Shown here one piece after another: positions 33,264 through 41,144 of a stretch of 64,000 nt of DNA. Each line of letters starts with the position of its first letter. The stretch's first letter is position 1. Source of the DNA: Streptomyces longisporoflavus (GTDB lineage: Bacteria > Actinomycetota > Actinomycetes > Streptomycetales > Streptomycetaceae); the NCBI RefSeq assembly GCF_014649775.1, contig NZ_BMTR01000026.1, positions 34,319 through 98,318 on the forward strand. Reading direction: 5' to 3'. Made by a program: the position numbers and the translations under genes. Below the pieces are notes generated by a model. The model saw only the letters and a program-made list of their open reading frames with translations. It searched no databases and was not told the DNA's origin.

Positions 33264-34031
33264 TCAGCGTCGGATCGCCGTGGTGCCGTTGCTGACCTCC
33301 GAGATGATCCGGCGGTATCCCGACACCAGGGGGTGGTGCGGGTACGCCGTGGAGAACAGCTGTTCTCCGGCGAGCGAGGCCATCTCGGGCGCGTAGGGCA
33401 GCACGGTGGTGATGCGGGTGTCGTAGGCCGTCTCGACCTCGCCGCGCAGCCGGTCGGCCATGGTGCCCTCGGGGGCCATGTTCACGGCGATACTCATGGT
33501 GCCCAGGCCGAGCCGTCCGGCGAGCGCCGTCGTCTCCTTGGCGCCGGCGAGGTCGAGCCGGTCGGCGCGGGTCACCACGACCAGGCCGTCCGAGCTGGCC
33601 ATGGCGGTCACGGTCTCGTTGTTGAACCCGGCGTGTGTGTCGAGCAGCAGCACGTCGAGCGCGAGCGTGTCGATGAGCCGGTCGAAGCCCTCCCTGAGCA
33701 GGCCCACGTCGTAGCCGCGGCCCATGATCTCGTTGACGCCGGTGGCCTGGCTCCTGGCCGGGACCAGGAAGAGCCCCTCGTGTCCGGCGTCCCGGTCGAC
33801 GGCGTAGGCCGCCTCCTCGATCTCGCAGCGGCCGATGAGGTAGTCGGTGAGCGAGCGCCGGGCCGGGGCCGTCGCATCGCCGAACATCACGTCCAGAGCG
33901 GGCGTCTGGATGTCGGTGTCCACCAACGCGACCCGCAGACCCGATGCGGCGAGCAGCAACCCGAGATTGGCGGCCGTGCTGGACTTGCCGGTGCCCCCTC
34001 GATAGGAGTGCACCGTGATGATCTGCGACAT
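33264..34031 (-). CDS. ParA/MinD-like P-loop ATPase
   Basis: Deviant Walker A ATPase of 255 residues: RGGTGKSSTAAN (about 12-23), the switch LVDTDIQTPALD, and a Walker B-like VLLLDTHAG. No DNA-binding or membrane-targeting helix is apparent. ParA/MinD/CpaE-type proteins dimerise with ATP and position cargo such as plasmids, septum proteins or polysaccharide granules. No ParB-like partner gene is adjacent. It sits between glgE and the PP2C phosphatase in the same direction, so it may localise the glucan enzymes or transmit a signal, but this is inference. The start ATG 34031 follows GGTGGAG. Confidence 0.85.
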   Translation of the reverse strand: MSQIITVHSYRGGTGKSSTAANLGLLLAASGLRVALVDTDIQTPALDVMFGDATAPARRSLTDYLIGRCEIEEAAYAVDRDAGHEGLFLVPARSQATGVNEIMGRGYDVGLLREGFDRLIDTLALDVLLLDTHAGFNNETVTAMASSDGLVVVTRADRLDLAGAKETTALAGRLGLGTMSIAVNMAPEGTMADRLRGEVETAYDTRITTVLPYAPEMASLAGEQLFSTAYPHHPLVSGYRRIISEVSNGTTAIRR

Positions 34032-34086
34032 GTTCTCCACCTGACAGTTCTTGCTCGTTCGCGCGTCGGCCGGCGGGCGGCTCCGG

Positions 34087-35337
34087 TCAGTCGGCGGTCT
34101 TGGCCGGCGCCCGCCAGTGCACGGCCATCATCGTGATGTCGTCGGACTGTTCGGCCTGGCCGACGAACTCGCTGAGCGCGCCGTCCATGTGGTCGAGGAG
34201 CTCCTCCCCTCGTCCGGCGGCGTCCGTCAGCTGTTCGAGGAGCAGGTCCTCGCCGAAGAACCGGCCCGTCTCCGAGCGGGCCTCGGTGACCCCGTCGGTG
34301 TAGATGAAGAGGGTGTCGCCGGGGCTGATCTGCGCGTATCCCAGGGAGAAGGTGCAGTCGGGCATGACGCCCACGGCCGGGCCCGTCGGCTGGAGCAGTA
34401 CGGGCGGCGCCCCGCTGCCGCTGACCAGGACGGGCGGGTTGTGCCCGCCGTTGATGTAGACGAGGTTGCCGGTGACGGGGTCCAGGACGCCGAAGAACAT
34501 GGTGGCGAAGTAGCCCTGCTTGATGTGGTTGCGGGTCAGGTAGCTGTTGGTGCCCACGACCGCGTTGAGCAGGGGTGTCGCGCCCACGACGGGGATGGCC
34601 CTGGTGTGTTCGGCCCAGCCGGGTTCCTCGCCCATGAGGTCCGCGGCGATGAGGTTTTGCAGGCCGCTCTGTTCGGCCGTGTGCCGCAGGAGCGAGCGGA
34701 TGAGCGCCATGAACAGGGCCGCGCCGACTCCCTTGTCGCATACGTCGGCGACGACGAGGGCAAGGCGCCTGCGGTTGACCAGTTCGAAGACGTCGTAGAA
34801 GTCCCCGGCGACGGTGCGCGCGGGCCTGAAGCGCACCCGTATGTGCCAGTCGTCGGGGCTGGGCAGCGCGTCCGGCAGGAACCCGAGCTGTATCTCCCTG
34901 CCTATCTCCAACTCGCGCTCGTAGCTGAGCAGTTCGGCGTGTGCGGCGACTTCCTCCATGTTCCGGTTGAGTTCCGCGTGCTGGTGGCAGTCGCGCAGCC
35001 GCGCCTCGACGAGGACGGGGTGGAACGGCGGGATCAAGTAGTCGGAGCCCGCGCGCACATGACCGTCCAGGAGGTGCAGATCGCGGTCCGCGTAGGCCAC
35101 CACCGTCGGCTGCTGGCCCTCGTCCGCCAGCCGCCGTGCCACGGATCTGACCGTGTGGGGCGACAGTGTGGCGTGTGCGAGCAGCGCGGTCACCGCCGGC
35201 ATCCGCCCCGGCGACGCCGCAAGGACGTCGCCGGGGGTGCAGGTGTGCGTCTCGGCTCCCACGGCGTCCAGCGCCTTGGCCAGACCCGGGGGCACGTCGC
35301 GCCGCTCATCCAGTATCAGCACCTTCGTCTGCGCCAT
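34087..35337 (-). CDS. PP2C/SpoIIE-type phosphatase with receiver-like N terminus
   Basis: Protein of 416 residues. The N-terminal 125 residues resemble a degenerate response-regulator receiver (LILDERRD..., PTVVAYADRD, YLIPPFHPVLVEARL), then a helical linker and a SpoIIE-like PP2C domain (about 160-410) with metal aspartates in TVAGDFYDVF, VVADVCDKG, IYTDGVTE and SDDITMMAV. Such phosphatases dephosphorylate STAS anti-anti-sigma factors, as RsbU does. The STAS proteins at 35888 and 38354 are natural substrates. Whether the receiver is phosphorylated is doubtful because the usual acidic pocket is incomplete. Confidence 0.9.
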   Translation of the reverse strand: MAQTKVLILDERRDVPPGLAKALDAVGAETHTCTPGDVLAASPGRMPAVTALLAHATLSPHTVRSVARRLADEGQQPTVVAYADRDLHLLDGHVRAGSDYLIPPFHPVLVEARLRDCHQHAELNRNMEEVAAHAELLSYERELEIGREIQLGFLPDALPSPDDWHIRVRFRPARTVAGDFYDVFELVNRRRLALVVADVCDKGVGAALFMALIRSLLRHTAEQSGLQNLIAADLMGEEPGWAEHTRAIPVVGATPLLNAVVGTNSYLTRNHIKQGYFATMFFGVLDPVTGNLVYINGGHNPPVLVSGSGAPPVLLQPTGPAVGVMPDCTFSLGYAQISPGDTLFIYTDGVTEARSETGRFFGEDLLLEQLTDAAGRGEELLDHMDGALSEFVGQAEQSDDITMMAVHWRAPAKTAD

Positions 35338-35348
35338 CTCCGCCTCGT

Positions 35349-35873
35349 CTAGTCCGCTGTCGGCCGGCGCATCACGAGGGTGCTCACATTGCGCCCCGCG
35401 ACGAGCTCGTACTCAAAGGTGTCCACCGCTGTGAAGGCCAGGAAGACGCCGAGTCCGCCGATGGGCCGCTCCTCCAGGGGCACGTCGAGTTGCGGTGCCC
35501 GCATGCCCTGGCGCGGGTCGAACGCCGGGGCGTCGTCCTGGAAGCGGACCCAGACCTCGTCCGGGTCGATCCCGCCGTCCACCGTGATCTCGCCCGGCTC
35601 ACCGCGGTAGCCGTGCATGACGATGTTGGTCGCCAGCTCGTCGGCGGCCAGGCGCAGCCGGTAGAGCGAGCTCTCCGTAAGGCCGGCCCGGTCGCCGAGA
35701 CCGAGCACGAAGGCGGACACCGGCTCGAGCGATTCGACCGATGCGGGGATCCGGAGTGCGTTCGTCCTGCCGCACCCGGGCGCCTTTGCGACGCCCGCCG
35801 CCTCGGCGGCCCCGGCGGGCCGCGAGGCCTCCGCGGTCCGCAGAGCCTCCGCGGTCGTGAAGTCGAACGTCAT
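35349..35873 (-). CDS. Anti-sigma regulatory factor (HATPase_c, RsbW/SpoIIAB-like kinase)
   Basis: Serine-kinase-type anti-sigma protein of 174 residues. The ATP lid elements are visible: the N box LRLAADELATNIVMHG (about 85-100), VRFQDDAPAFDP, and the glycine-rich GGLGVFL. In partner switching it sequesters a sigma factor and phosphorylates the STAS antagonist. The STAS gene is 14 bases upstream and the PP2C gene 11 bases downstream, a compact antagonist-kinase-phosphatase module. The N-terminal approx. 40 residues are alanine-rich and the true start is uncertain. No sigma factor gene is present in the window. Confidence 0.87.
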   Translation of the reverse strand: MTFDFTTAEALRTAEASRPAGAAEAAGVAKAPGCGRTNALRIPASVESLEPVSAFVLGLGDRAGLTESSLYRLRLAADELATNIVMHGYRGEPGEITVDGGIDPDEVWVRFQDDAPAFDPRQGMRAPQLDVPLEERPIGGLGVFLAFTAVDTFEYELVAGRNVSTLVMRRPTAD

Positions 35874-35887
35874 CTCGGTCCGTCCCT

Positions 35888-36199
35888 TCAGGCGTCGACC
35901 AGGTCAATGCTGTGGTCGAAGCCGGCGAGGCGGATGGTCCTCGCCACCGGCTCGGACGCTCCGACGACAGCGATACGCACCCCGTCGCCCATCTTCTGGC
36001 GGGCGAAGACCAGGGAGCGCAGGCCCGCGCTGGAGAGGTAGCCGAGCTGCTCGGCGCGGATGACCAGTTCGACGGCGCCGGCGCCCGCGGCCTTGCCGAC
36101 GGTCTCGTGGAACTCGCCCGCCGTCGAGGCGTCGAGTTCGCCCTTCAGCTCGATGGTGGCGACCTTGTCGTTGATCCTGAGCCGCACGTCAAAAGCCAC
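35888..36199 (-). CDS. STAS-domain anti-anti-sigma factor (first copy)
   Basis: STAS protein of 103 residues with the phosphorylatable serine in YLSSAGLRSL and an N-terminal VRLRINDKVATIELKGELD strand pattern typical of SpoIIAA/RsbV. It should bind the neighbouring anti-sigma kinase when unphosphorylated. GTG 36197-36199 has AAGGAGAACC upstream; the start lies inside the 3' end of glgX (11-base overlap), so it depends on glgX translation. Confidence 0.9.
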   Translation of the reverse strand: MAFDVRLRINDKVATIELKGELDASTAGEFHETVGKAAGAGAVELVIRAEQLGYLSSAGLRSLVFARQKMGDGVRIAVVGASEPVARTIRLAGFDHSIDLVDA

Positions 36200-38357
36200 G
36201 GTGGTTCTCCTTCTGCGTCTGGTGGTCGTCCCGGTCGGCCGTGCGGCCCACCAGGACGACCGCGGAGTGGGCGCCCAGGTGGTAGCGCCAGGGGTGCTGG
36301 AGTCCGGGCTCGGCGCCGACGGGGTGGACGGTGGTGCCGGTGTCGGCGAAGAGGTGCCAGCGCTGGCCCTCGGGCAGTGCGGGCAGCTCCAGGTCATGCG
36401 CTTCCCAGTGCGCGTTCACGGCGACGTACACGTGGTCGTCGGCGACGCTGCCGGACTTGGCGTGCCGGCCGCACCGCATCATGGCGAGCACCCGGCAGTG
36501 GTCGGCCCAGTCCGGCGCCCAGGCGCGCACGCCGTGCCAGCTCACGTCGGGGTAGCCGCTGCCGACCCGGTCGGTGCCCGTGGGGTGGTCGCTGGTGCGC
36601 AGCACGGGGTGGGCGTGCCGGAAGGCGATCATCGAGCGTACGAAGCCGAGGAGTTCGGCGTTGGCGTCGACGAGGCCCCAGTCGAACCAGGACAGTTCGT
36701 TGTCCTGGCAGTAGGTGTTGTTGTTGCCGAGCTGGGTGCGGCCGACCTCGTCCCCGGCCAGGATCATCGGAATGCCCTGGCTGGTGAGCAGGATGGTCAG
36801 CAGGTTCTTCATCTGCCGCAGCCGCAGTTCCCTGACGTGCGAGGAGGCGCTCGGCCCCTCTTCGCCGCAGTTCCAGCTGTTGTTGTCGTCGGCGCCGTCG
36901 TTGTTGTTCTCGCCGTTGGCTTCGTTGTGCTTGTCGTTGTACGAGACCAGGTCGGCCAGGGTGAAGCCGTCGTGGGCCGTGATGAAGTTGACCGAGGCGG
37001 ACGAGGTGCGGCCCTGGTAGAGGTCGGGCGAGCCCGCCATCCGGGTCGCGAGCTCGCCGACCAGGCCCGGTTCTCCCTTGACGAAGCGGCGTACGGTGTC
37101 GCGGTATTTGCCGTTCCACTCCGACCAGCGGCCGTAGTTGGGGAAGTTGCCCACCTGGTAGAGGCCGGCCGCGTCCCACGCCTCGGCGATCAGTTTCGTG
37201 TGGCGCAGGATCGGGTCGTGGGCCAGCTGTTCGAGCAGCGGCGGGTTGGGCAGCGGGGTGCCGTCCGGGGCCCGGTCGAGGATGGCGGCGAGGTCGAAGC
37301 GGAATCCGTCGATGTGGTACTCCGCGACCCAGTGGCGCAGGCAGGACAGGACGAAGTCCCGTACGACCGGGTGGTTGCAGTTGACGGTGTTGCCGGTGCC
37401 GCTGAAGTTGTAGTACTCGCCGCGCGGCGTGAGCATGTAGTACGTGGCGTTGTCCAGGCCGCGGAAGGAGATGGTGGGGCCCTGCTCGTTGCCTTCGGCG
37501 GTGTGGTTGAAGACGACGTCGAGCACGACCTCGATGCCGGCCTTGTGCAGCTCCTTGACCAGCGTCTTGAACTCGTCGGCCTGCATGCCGAACGGGCCGG
37601 TCGCCGCGTAGCCGGCCTTGGGGGCGAAGAACGAGACGGTGTTGTAGCCCCAGTAGTTGTACAGGCGCTCGCCGCTGACCGGGTCGGTGCGCGGGTTGTC
37701 CAGCTCGTCGAACTCGAAGACGGGCAGGAGCTCGACGCAGTTGACGCCGAGGTCCCGCAGGTAGGGGATCTTCTCGCGCAGTCCGGCGTAGGTGCCCGGC
37801 GCCGACACGCGTGAGGACGGGTGCCGGGTGAAGCCGCGCACATGGGTCTCGTAGATCACGAGGTCCTCGGCGGGGATGCGCAGCGGCTGGTCGCCGCCCC
37901 AGTCGAAGTCGTCGTTCACGACCTGCGAGCGGTAGTGGTAGATGTTGTCCCAGTCGGGCTCCGTGCCCCACACCTCGCGCCCCGAGATCAGGCGCGCGTA
38001 GGGGTCGCTGAGCACCTTGCCCGCGTCGAAGCGGTCGCCGCGGGCCGGGTCGAAGGGTCCGTCGGCGCGGAAGCCGTACTCCAGGTTCTCCAGGTCGAGC
38101 CCGAAGACCGTCATGGCGTACACGCTGCCGATGCAGAACTCGGGCGGGAACTCCAGCTCGGCGCTGGGTTGTGCCGCGCCGCGCTCGAAGAGCACCAGGC
38201 TCATGGTGGTCGCGCCGTCGGAGTAGACGGAGAAGTTGACGCCGCCGGGCACCGGGGTCGCGCCGTAGGGGAAGGGCCGGCCCGCCCTGACCCGGTAAGG
38301 ACCGATGCGGTGGGTCGGGAAGCCGTCGATGCGCTCGCGCATGTCGGGGGTGGTCAT
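36189..38357 (-). CDS. glgX: Glycogen debranching enzyme (isoamylase-type)
   Basis: GH13_11 enzyme of 722 residues. A CBM48 domain (about 20-115) precedes a TIM barrel with GFRFDLAAIL (nucleophile), LIAEAWDAAG (acid/base) and FITAHDGFTLADLVSY. GlgX hydrolyses alpha-1,6 branches, releasing short linear maltodextrins. Its ATG overlaps the preceding STAS stop by four bases (ATGA) and its 3' end overlaps the next STAS gene, an unusual interleaving of a metabolic enzyme with anti-anti-sigma proteins. In the glucan pathway it opposes GlgB. Confidence 0.94.
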   Translation of the reverse strand: MTTPDMRERIDGFPTHRIGPYRVRAGRPFPYGATPVPGGVNFSVYSDGATTMSLVLFERGAAQPSAELEFPPEFCIGSVYAMTVFGLDLENLEYGFRADGPFDPARGDRFDAGKVLSDPYARLISGREVWGTEPDWDNIYHYRSQVVNDDFDWGGDQPLRIPAEDLVIYETHVRGFTRHPSSRVSAPGTYAGLREKIPYLRDLGVNCVELLPVFEFDELDNPRTDPVSGERLYNYWGYNTVSFFAPKAGYAATGPFGMQADEFKTLVKELHKAGIEVVLDVVFNHTAEGNEQGPTISFRGLDNATYYMLTPRGEYYNFSGTGNTVNCNHPVVRDFVLSCLRHWVAEYHIDGFRFDLAAILDRAPDGTPLPNPPLLEQLAHDPILRHTKLIAEAWDAAGLYQVGNFPNYGRWSEWNGKYRDTVRRFVKGEPGLVGELATRMAGSPDLYQGRTSSASVNFITAHDGFTLADLVSYNDKHNEANGENNNDGADDNNSWNCGEEGPSASSHVRELRLRQMKNLLTILLTSQGIPMILAGDEVGRTQLGNNNTYCQDNELSWFDWGLVDANAELLGFVRSMIAFRHAHPVLRTSDHPTGTDRVGSGYPDVSWHGVRAWAPDWADHCRVLAMMRCGRHAKSGSVADDHVYVAVNAHWEAHDLELPALPEGQRWHLFADTGTTVHPVGAEPGLQHPWRYHLGAHSAVVLVGRTADRDDHQTQKENHRGF

Positions 38358-38695
38358 CGGCCCGTACGTTCCAGCTCGGTGTCCAGGTCGTCGGCGATCC
38401 TGAAGAAGTCCAGGAAGCCGGTCGCGGACATGACGAACGAGACTTCTTCGGAGAGGCCGACGAGGGTGATCTCGGCGTCCAGCTGCTGGGCGTGGCGGTG
38501 CACGATGAGCAGGGTGCGCAGGCCGGCGCTGGAGACGTACGAGATGCCGGTGAGGTCGATGAGGACCGTGGAGCCGTGGCCGATGAACGGAAGGAGCTGG
38601 GACTGGAGTCCCCCGGACGTGGTGGAGTTGATCTCGCCTTCCAGGGCGACGACGGTGACGCCTGCGAGCACCTGTGAGCTGACCTTGACGGTCAT
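38354..38695 (-). CDS. STAS-domain anti-anti-sigma factor (second copy)
   Basis: STAS protein of 113 residues; the phosphoserine motif is YVSSAGLRTL and the N terminus MTVKVSSQVLAGVTVVALEG is typical. It differs enough from the 35.9 kb copy to be a separate antagonist rather than a recent duplicate. Its ATG overlaps the AGE-family stop by four bases (ATGA), and its stop overlaps the glgX start. Confidence 0.9.
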   Translation of the reverse strand: MTVKVSSQVLAGVTVVALEGEINSTTSGGLQSQLLPFIGHGSTVLIDLTGISYVSSAGLRTLLIVHRHAQQLDAEITLVGLSEEVSFVMSATGFLDFFRIADDLDTELERTGR

Positions 38696-40539
38696 CCCGT
38701 CACCTCCTTGCGGGCGTTGGGTTCGAGGCGGACCTTGACCTTGACGCGGCCGGAGGTCTCGGGCAGCCGGACGGTCAGGGCCTGGGCGTTGAAGTCGGTG
38801 TGCTCCTCGCCGTCGATCTCGACGGCGGCGATGCGCACGGCTCCTGCGGGCAGCAGGTCGGGAGAGACGCGCAGGACGCGGTCCTCGATCAGGGCGGGGT
38901 CGGGCTTGAACCAGAAGTCCATCGGCTTGCCGTTGATCAGCAGGTTGTTGTAGACGGCCGCGAGGTAGCACAGCTCGGCCGAGTGGTACATCGACATCGA
39001 GTGGCTGCCCTTGAGGCGCTCGACGCCCAGCAGGTACGGCAGGCCGCTGGCCATGGTGTTGAAGTAGACGGCGCCCTCGTCGTGGTCGAGGAAGAAGGCG
39101 TTGTAGAACGACTGGGCGTCGCGCGCCTCGGTGCGGAAGTCGGCGCGCCCGGTGACGCCGTGCAGGATGAGGTAGGCGAGGATCGCCTGCTCCTGCTGCC
39201 ACCAGGCCTTGCGGTCGTGCCAGGCGAAGCGGAACCGGTCCTCGCCCTCGGCCTTGACGCGTTCCACCACGTCGTACCAGCCGCCCCGCTGGCGGTCGCT
39301 GCCGACCTCGGGCATGGTCTCGCCCAGGGAGACGGCGGTCTCCAGGTAGGCGTCCTTCTGCCGCAGCGAGTTCATCCGGATGAGGTTCCAGGCGATCTTC
39401 AGGTTGTGTCCGACGACCGCGCGGTTCTGCTGCCATCCGTGGGTGGTGTCGTGCGACCAGTCCGTATGGAAACGTTCCTGCACGAACGGGCTGTTCTTGA
39501 GGTCGGGGAAGCGCTCGACGATCGTGTCGAAGGTGTACTCCAGCATGTCGGCGTACTTCTGCTCGCCGGTCGCCAGGTACAGGTTGATCAGGTACGCCGG
39601 CGCGTGGTCGCCGACCGAGTTCCAGTTCTTGCGGCCCTGGTTGGGGCCGAGCGAGGCGTGGTGGGGGCTGAGCAGGATCGGGTCGATGTGCGAGAAGTAG
39701 CCGCCCGCCTCGGGGTCCAGGTAGAACCGGTCGAAGAGGCGGATGGTGGCGTCCGCGTCCGCCTTGATCCGCGGGTCGCCGGTGACCCGGTAGGTCTGCA
39801 CAGGACCGGCCAGCGCGTAGATCTGCTCGTAGGCGGGCAGCGCGTCGTAGTCGTCGGAGAACTCGGACGTGAACAGCTTCTTCTCGACGTCGCCGTCGAC
39901 CTTGAGGCCGTGGTACCAGTACACGACGTTCTCGTCGGTGTCGACGAACCGCATGTGCTCGCGCAGGTACTCGGTGCCGCGCTCGGCGACCTCCAGGTAC
40001 TCGTCCTCGCCGGTGAGCAGGAAGGCGGAGGCCATGCCGTAGACGAGCCGGGAGATGGTGTCGGTCTCCTGGACGTGGCTCGCGGTCTTGTCGCCGCCGA
40101 GCCTGATCTCGGTGCGGTAGTCGCGGAAGTCGATGGGCCCGTCGCCGAACTGGGCCTTGCGGTAGAAGCCGGCGATCTCCTTGATCTGCCGGACCCACCA
40201 GCCCGCTTCCTCGAAGCGGTAGTCCTCGGGGTCGCGGCCCAGGAAGATCAGCCGCTTGGCCTCGAAGCGCAGCCCCTGACCGTGGGGGTAGAAGATGCCG
40301 TACGCGATGACGAAGGCGTCCTGCGTGAGCAGCTCGTCCACGTGCCCCGACGCGTCCTGGTAGGGCTCGCCCAGGTTGTGCAGGAGCTCGGCGCTCGGGC
40401 CGCCGTCGAGTCCGACGTCGAAGAACCGGCCGTCGGCGGTGACCAGGGTGAAGACCCGGGCCTGGCCGTCGAACGCGGTCACCCGTCCGGCGACGGTGTC
40501 CGAGAAGGTGAAGTCGACGTTCCTTGAGATCTCTGACAT
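38692..40539 (-). CDS. AGE-family (N-acylglucosamine 2-epimerase-like) protein with N-terminal extension
   Basis: Protein of 615 residues. The central (alpha/alpha)6 barrel, about 90-520, has RFVDTDENVVYWYHGLKVDG, NWNSVGDHAPAYLINLYL and WWQQEQAILAYLILHG, typical of AGE-fold sugar epimerases/isomerases (the CE/AGE and mannose-isomerase group). About 90 extra N-terminal residues are beta-rich (VDFTFSDTVAGRVTAFDGQ) and the C-terminal 90 (FWFKPDPALIEDRVLRVSP) are also beta-rich. Length is unusual; the family core is about 400. A disaccharide epimerase/isomerase in the glucan pathway is plausible but untested. The start is ATG 40539, ten bases after GAGGGG; a GTG at 40548 overlaps the previous stop. 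Confidence 0.75.
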   Translation of the reverse strand: MSEISRNVDFTFSDTVAGRVTAFDGQARVFTLVTADGRFFDVGLDGGPSAELLHNLGEPYQDASGHVDELLTQDAFVIAYGIFYPHGQGLRFEAKRLIFLGRDPEDYRFEEAGWWVRQIKEIAGFYRKAQFGDGPIDFRDYRTEIRLGGDKTASHVQETDTISRLVYGMASAFLLTGEDEYLEVAERGTEYLREHMRFVDTDENVVYWYHGLKVDGDVEKKLFTSEFSDDYDALPAYEQIYALAGPVQTYRVTGDPRIKADADATIRLFDRFYLDPEAGGYFSHIDPILLSPHHASLGPNQGRKNWNSVGDHAPAYLINLYLATGEQKYADMLEYTFDTIVERFPDLKNSPFVQERFHTDWSHDTTHGWQQNRAVVGHNLKIAWNLIRMNSLRQKDAYLETAVSLGETMPEVGSDRQRGGWYDVVERVKAEGEDRFRFAWHDRKAWWQQEQAILAYLILHGVTGRADFRTEARDAQSFYNAFFLDHDEGAVYFNTMASGLPYLLGVERLKGSHSMSMYHSAELCYLAAVYNNLLINGKPMDFWFKPDPALIEDRVLRVSPDLLPAGAVRIAAVEIDGEEHTDFNAQALTVRLPETSGRVKVKVRLEPNARKEVTG

Positions 40540-40544
40540 TGCTG

Positions 40545-41144
40545 TCACACCCCTCGCAGCACGAGTTCGTCGATGATGGTCCTGGCGAACAGATGGCAGT
40601 GGTCGCCGGTGCGGGCGGTCACCAGGTCTCCGTCGACGACGACGTCCTGGTCGACGTAGTTGGCGCCCATGTTGCGTACGTCGCCGAGCAGGTTGTTGTG
40701 GCAGACCACCTTGCGTCCGCGCACCACGTAGGGGATCGAGGAGGCCAGCCACATGCCGTGGCAGATGATGCCCTTGACCACTCCGGAGCGGGCGAAGGCC
40801 CGGCGCAGCAGGTCCGTGGCCGGCGCGAGCCGCTCGATGTCCTCGGTGTAGCGCAGCCGGTCGGCGACCATGCCGGAGGGCACGATCAGCGCCTTGTACT
40901 CGCGCAGCCGGCGGTCGTCCAGGTCCTCCAGGCTGCGCGTCACCGTCAGGGGCGCCCGGTGCTCGTGGCCGGTGAAGGTGATGGACTTGTTGCCCCACAT
41001 CCGGGTGACGAAGTCGACGCGGGCGCCTTCCTCGGCGAACCGGCGCTGGTAGTAGGCGATTTCGGGCTCGTAGAAGTCGCTCTCCGCCAGGATCGCGATC
41101 TTCTGTCCGCTGAGCACCCCGTCACGGGACGGTACGTCAGCCAT
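40545..41144 (-). CDS. DJ-1/PfpI family protein (first copy)
   Basis: Protein of 199 residues with the DJ-1/PfpI fold: the nucleophile cysteine C128 in GIICHGMW and an N-terminal glutamate in ILAESDFYEPE. The family includes intracellular proteases, glyoxalases III and redox chaperones; deglycase or glyoxalase activity is often suggested. Its ATG lies inside the 3' end of the ThDP-enzyme gene (8-base overlap), so the two are coupled. A second DJ-1 protein gene is upstream of that enzyme. Confidence 0.85.
   Translation of the reverse strand: MADVPSRDGVLSGQKIAILAESDFYEPEIAYYQRRFAEEGARVDFVTRMWGNKSITFTGHEHRAPLTVTRSLEDLDDRRLREYKALIVPSGMVADRLRYTEDIERLAPATDLLRRAFARSGVVKGIICHGMWLASSIPYVVRGRKVVCHNNLLGDVRNMGANYVDQDVVVDGDLVTARTGDHCHLFARTIIDELVLRGV

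Noticed and set aside
38800..40527. Plus-strand frame of 575 residues
   Set aside because: Antisense to the AGE-family gene; strongly biased Val/Gly/Asp shadow sequence.
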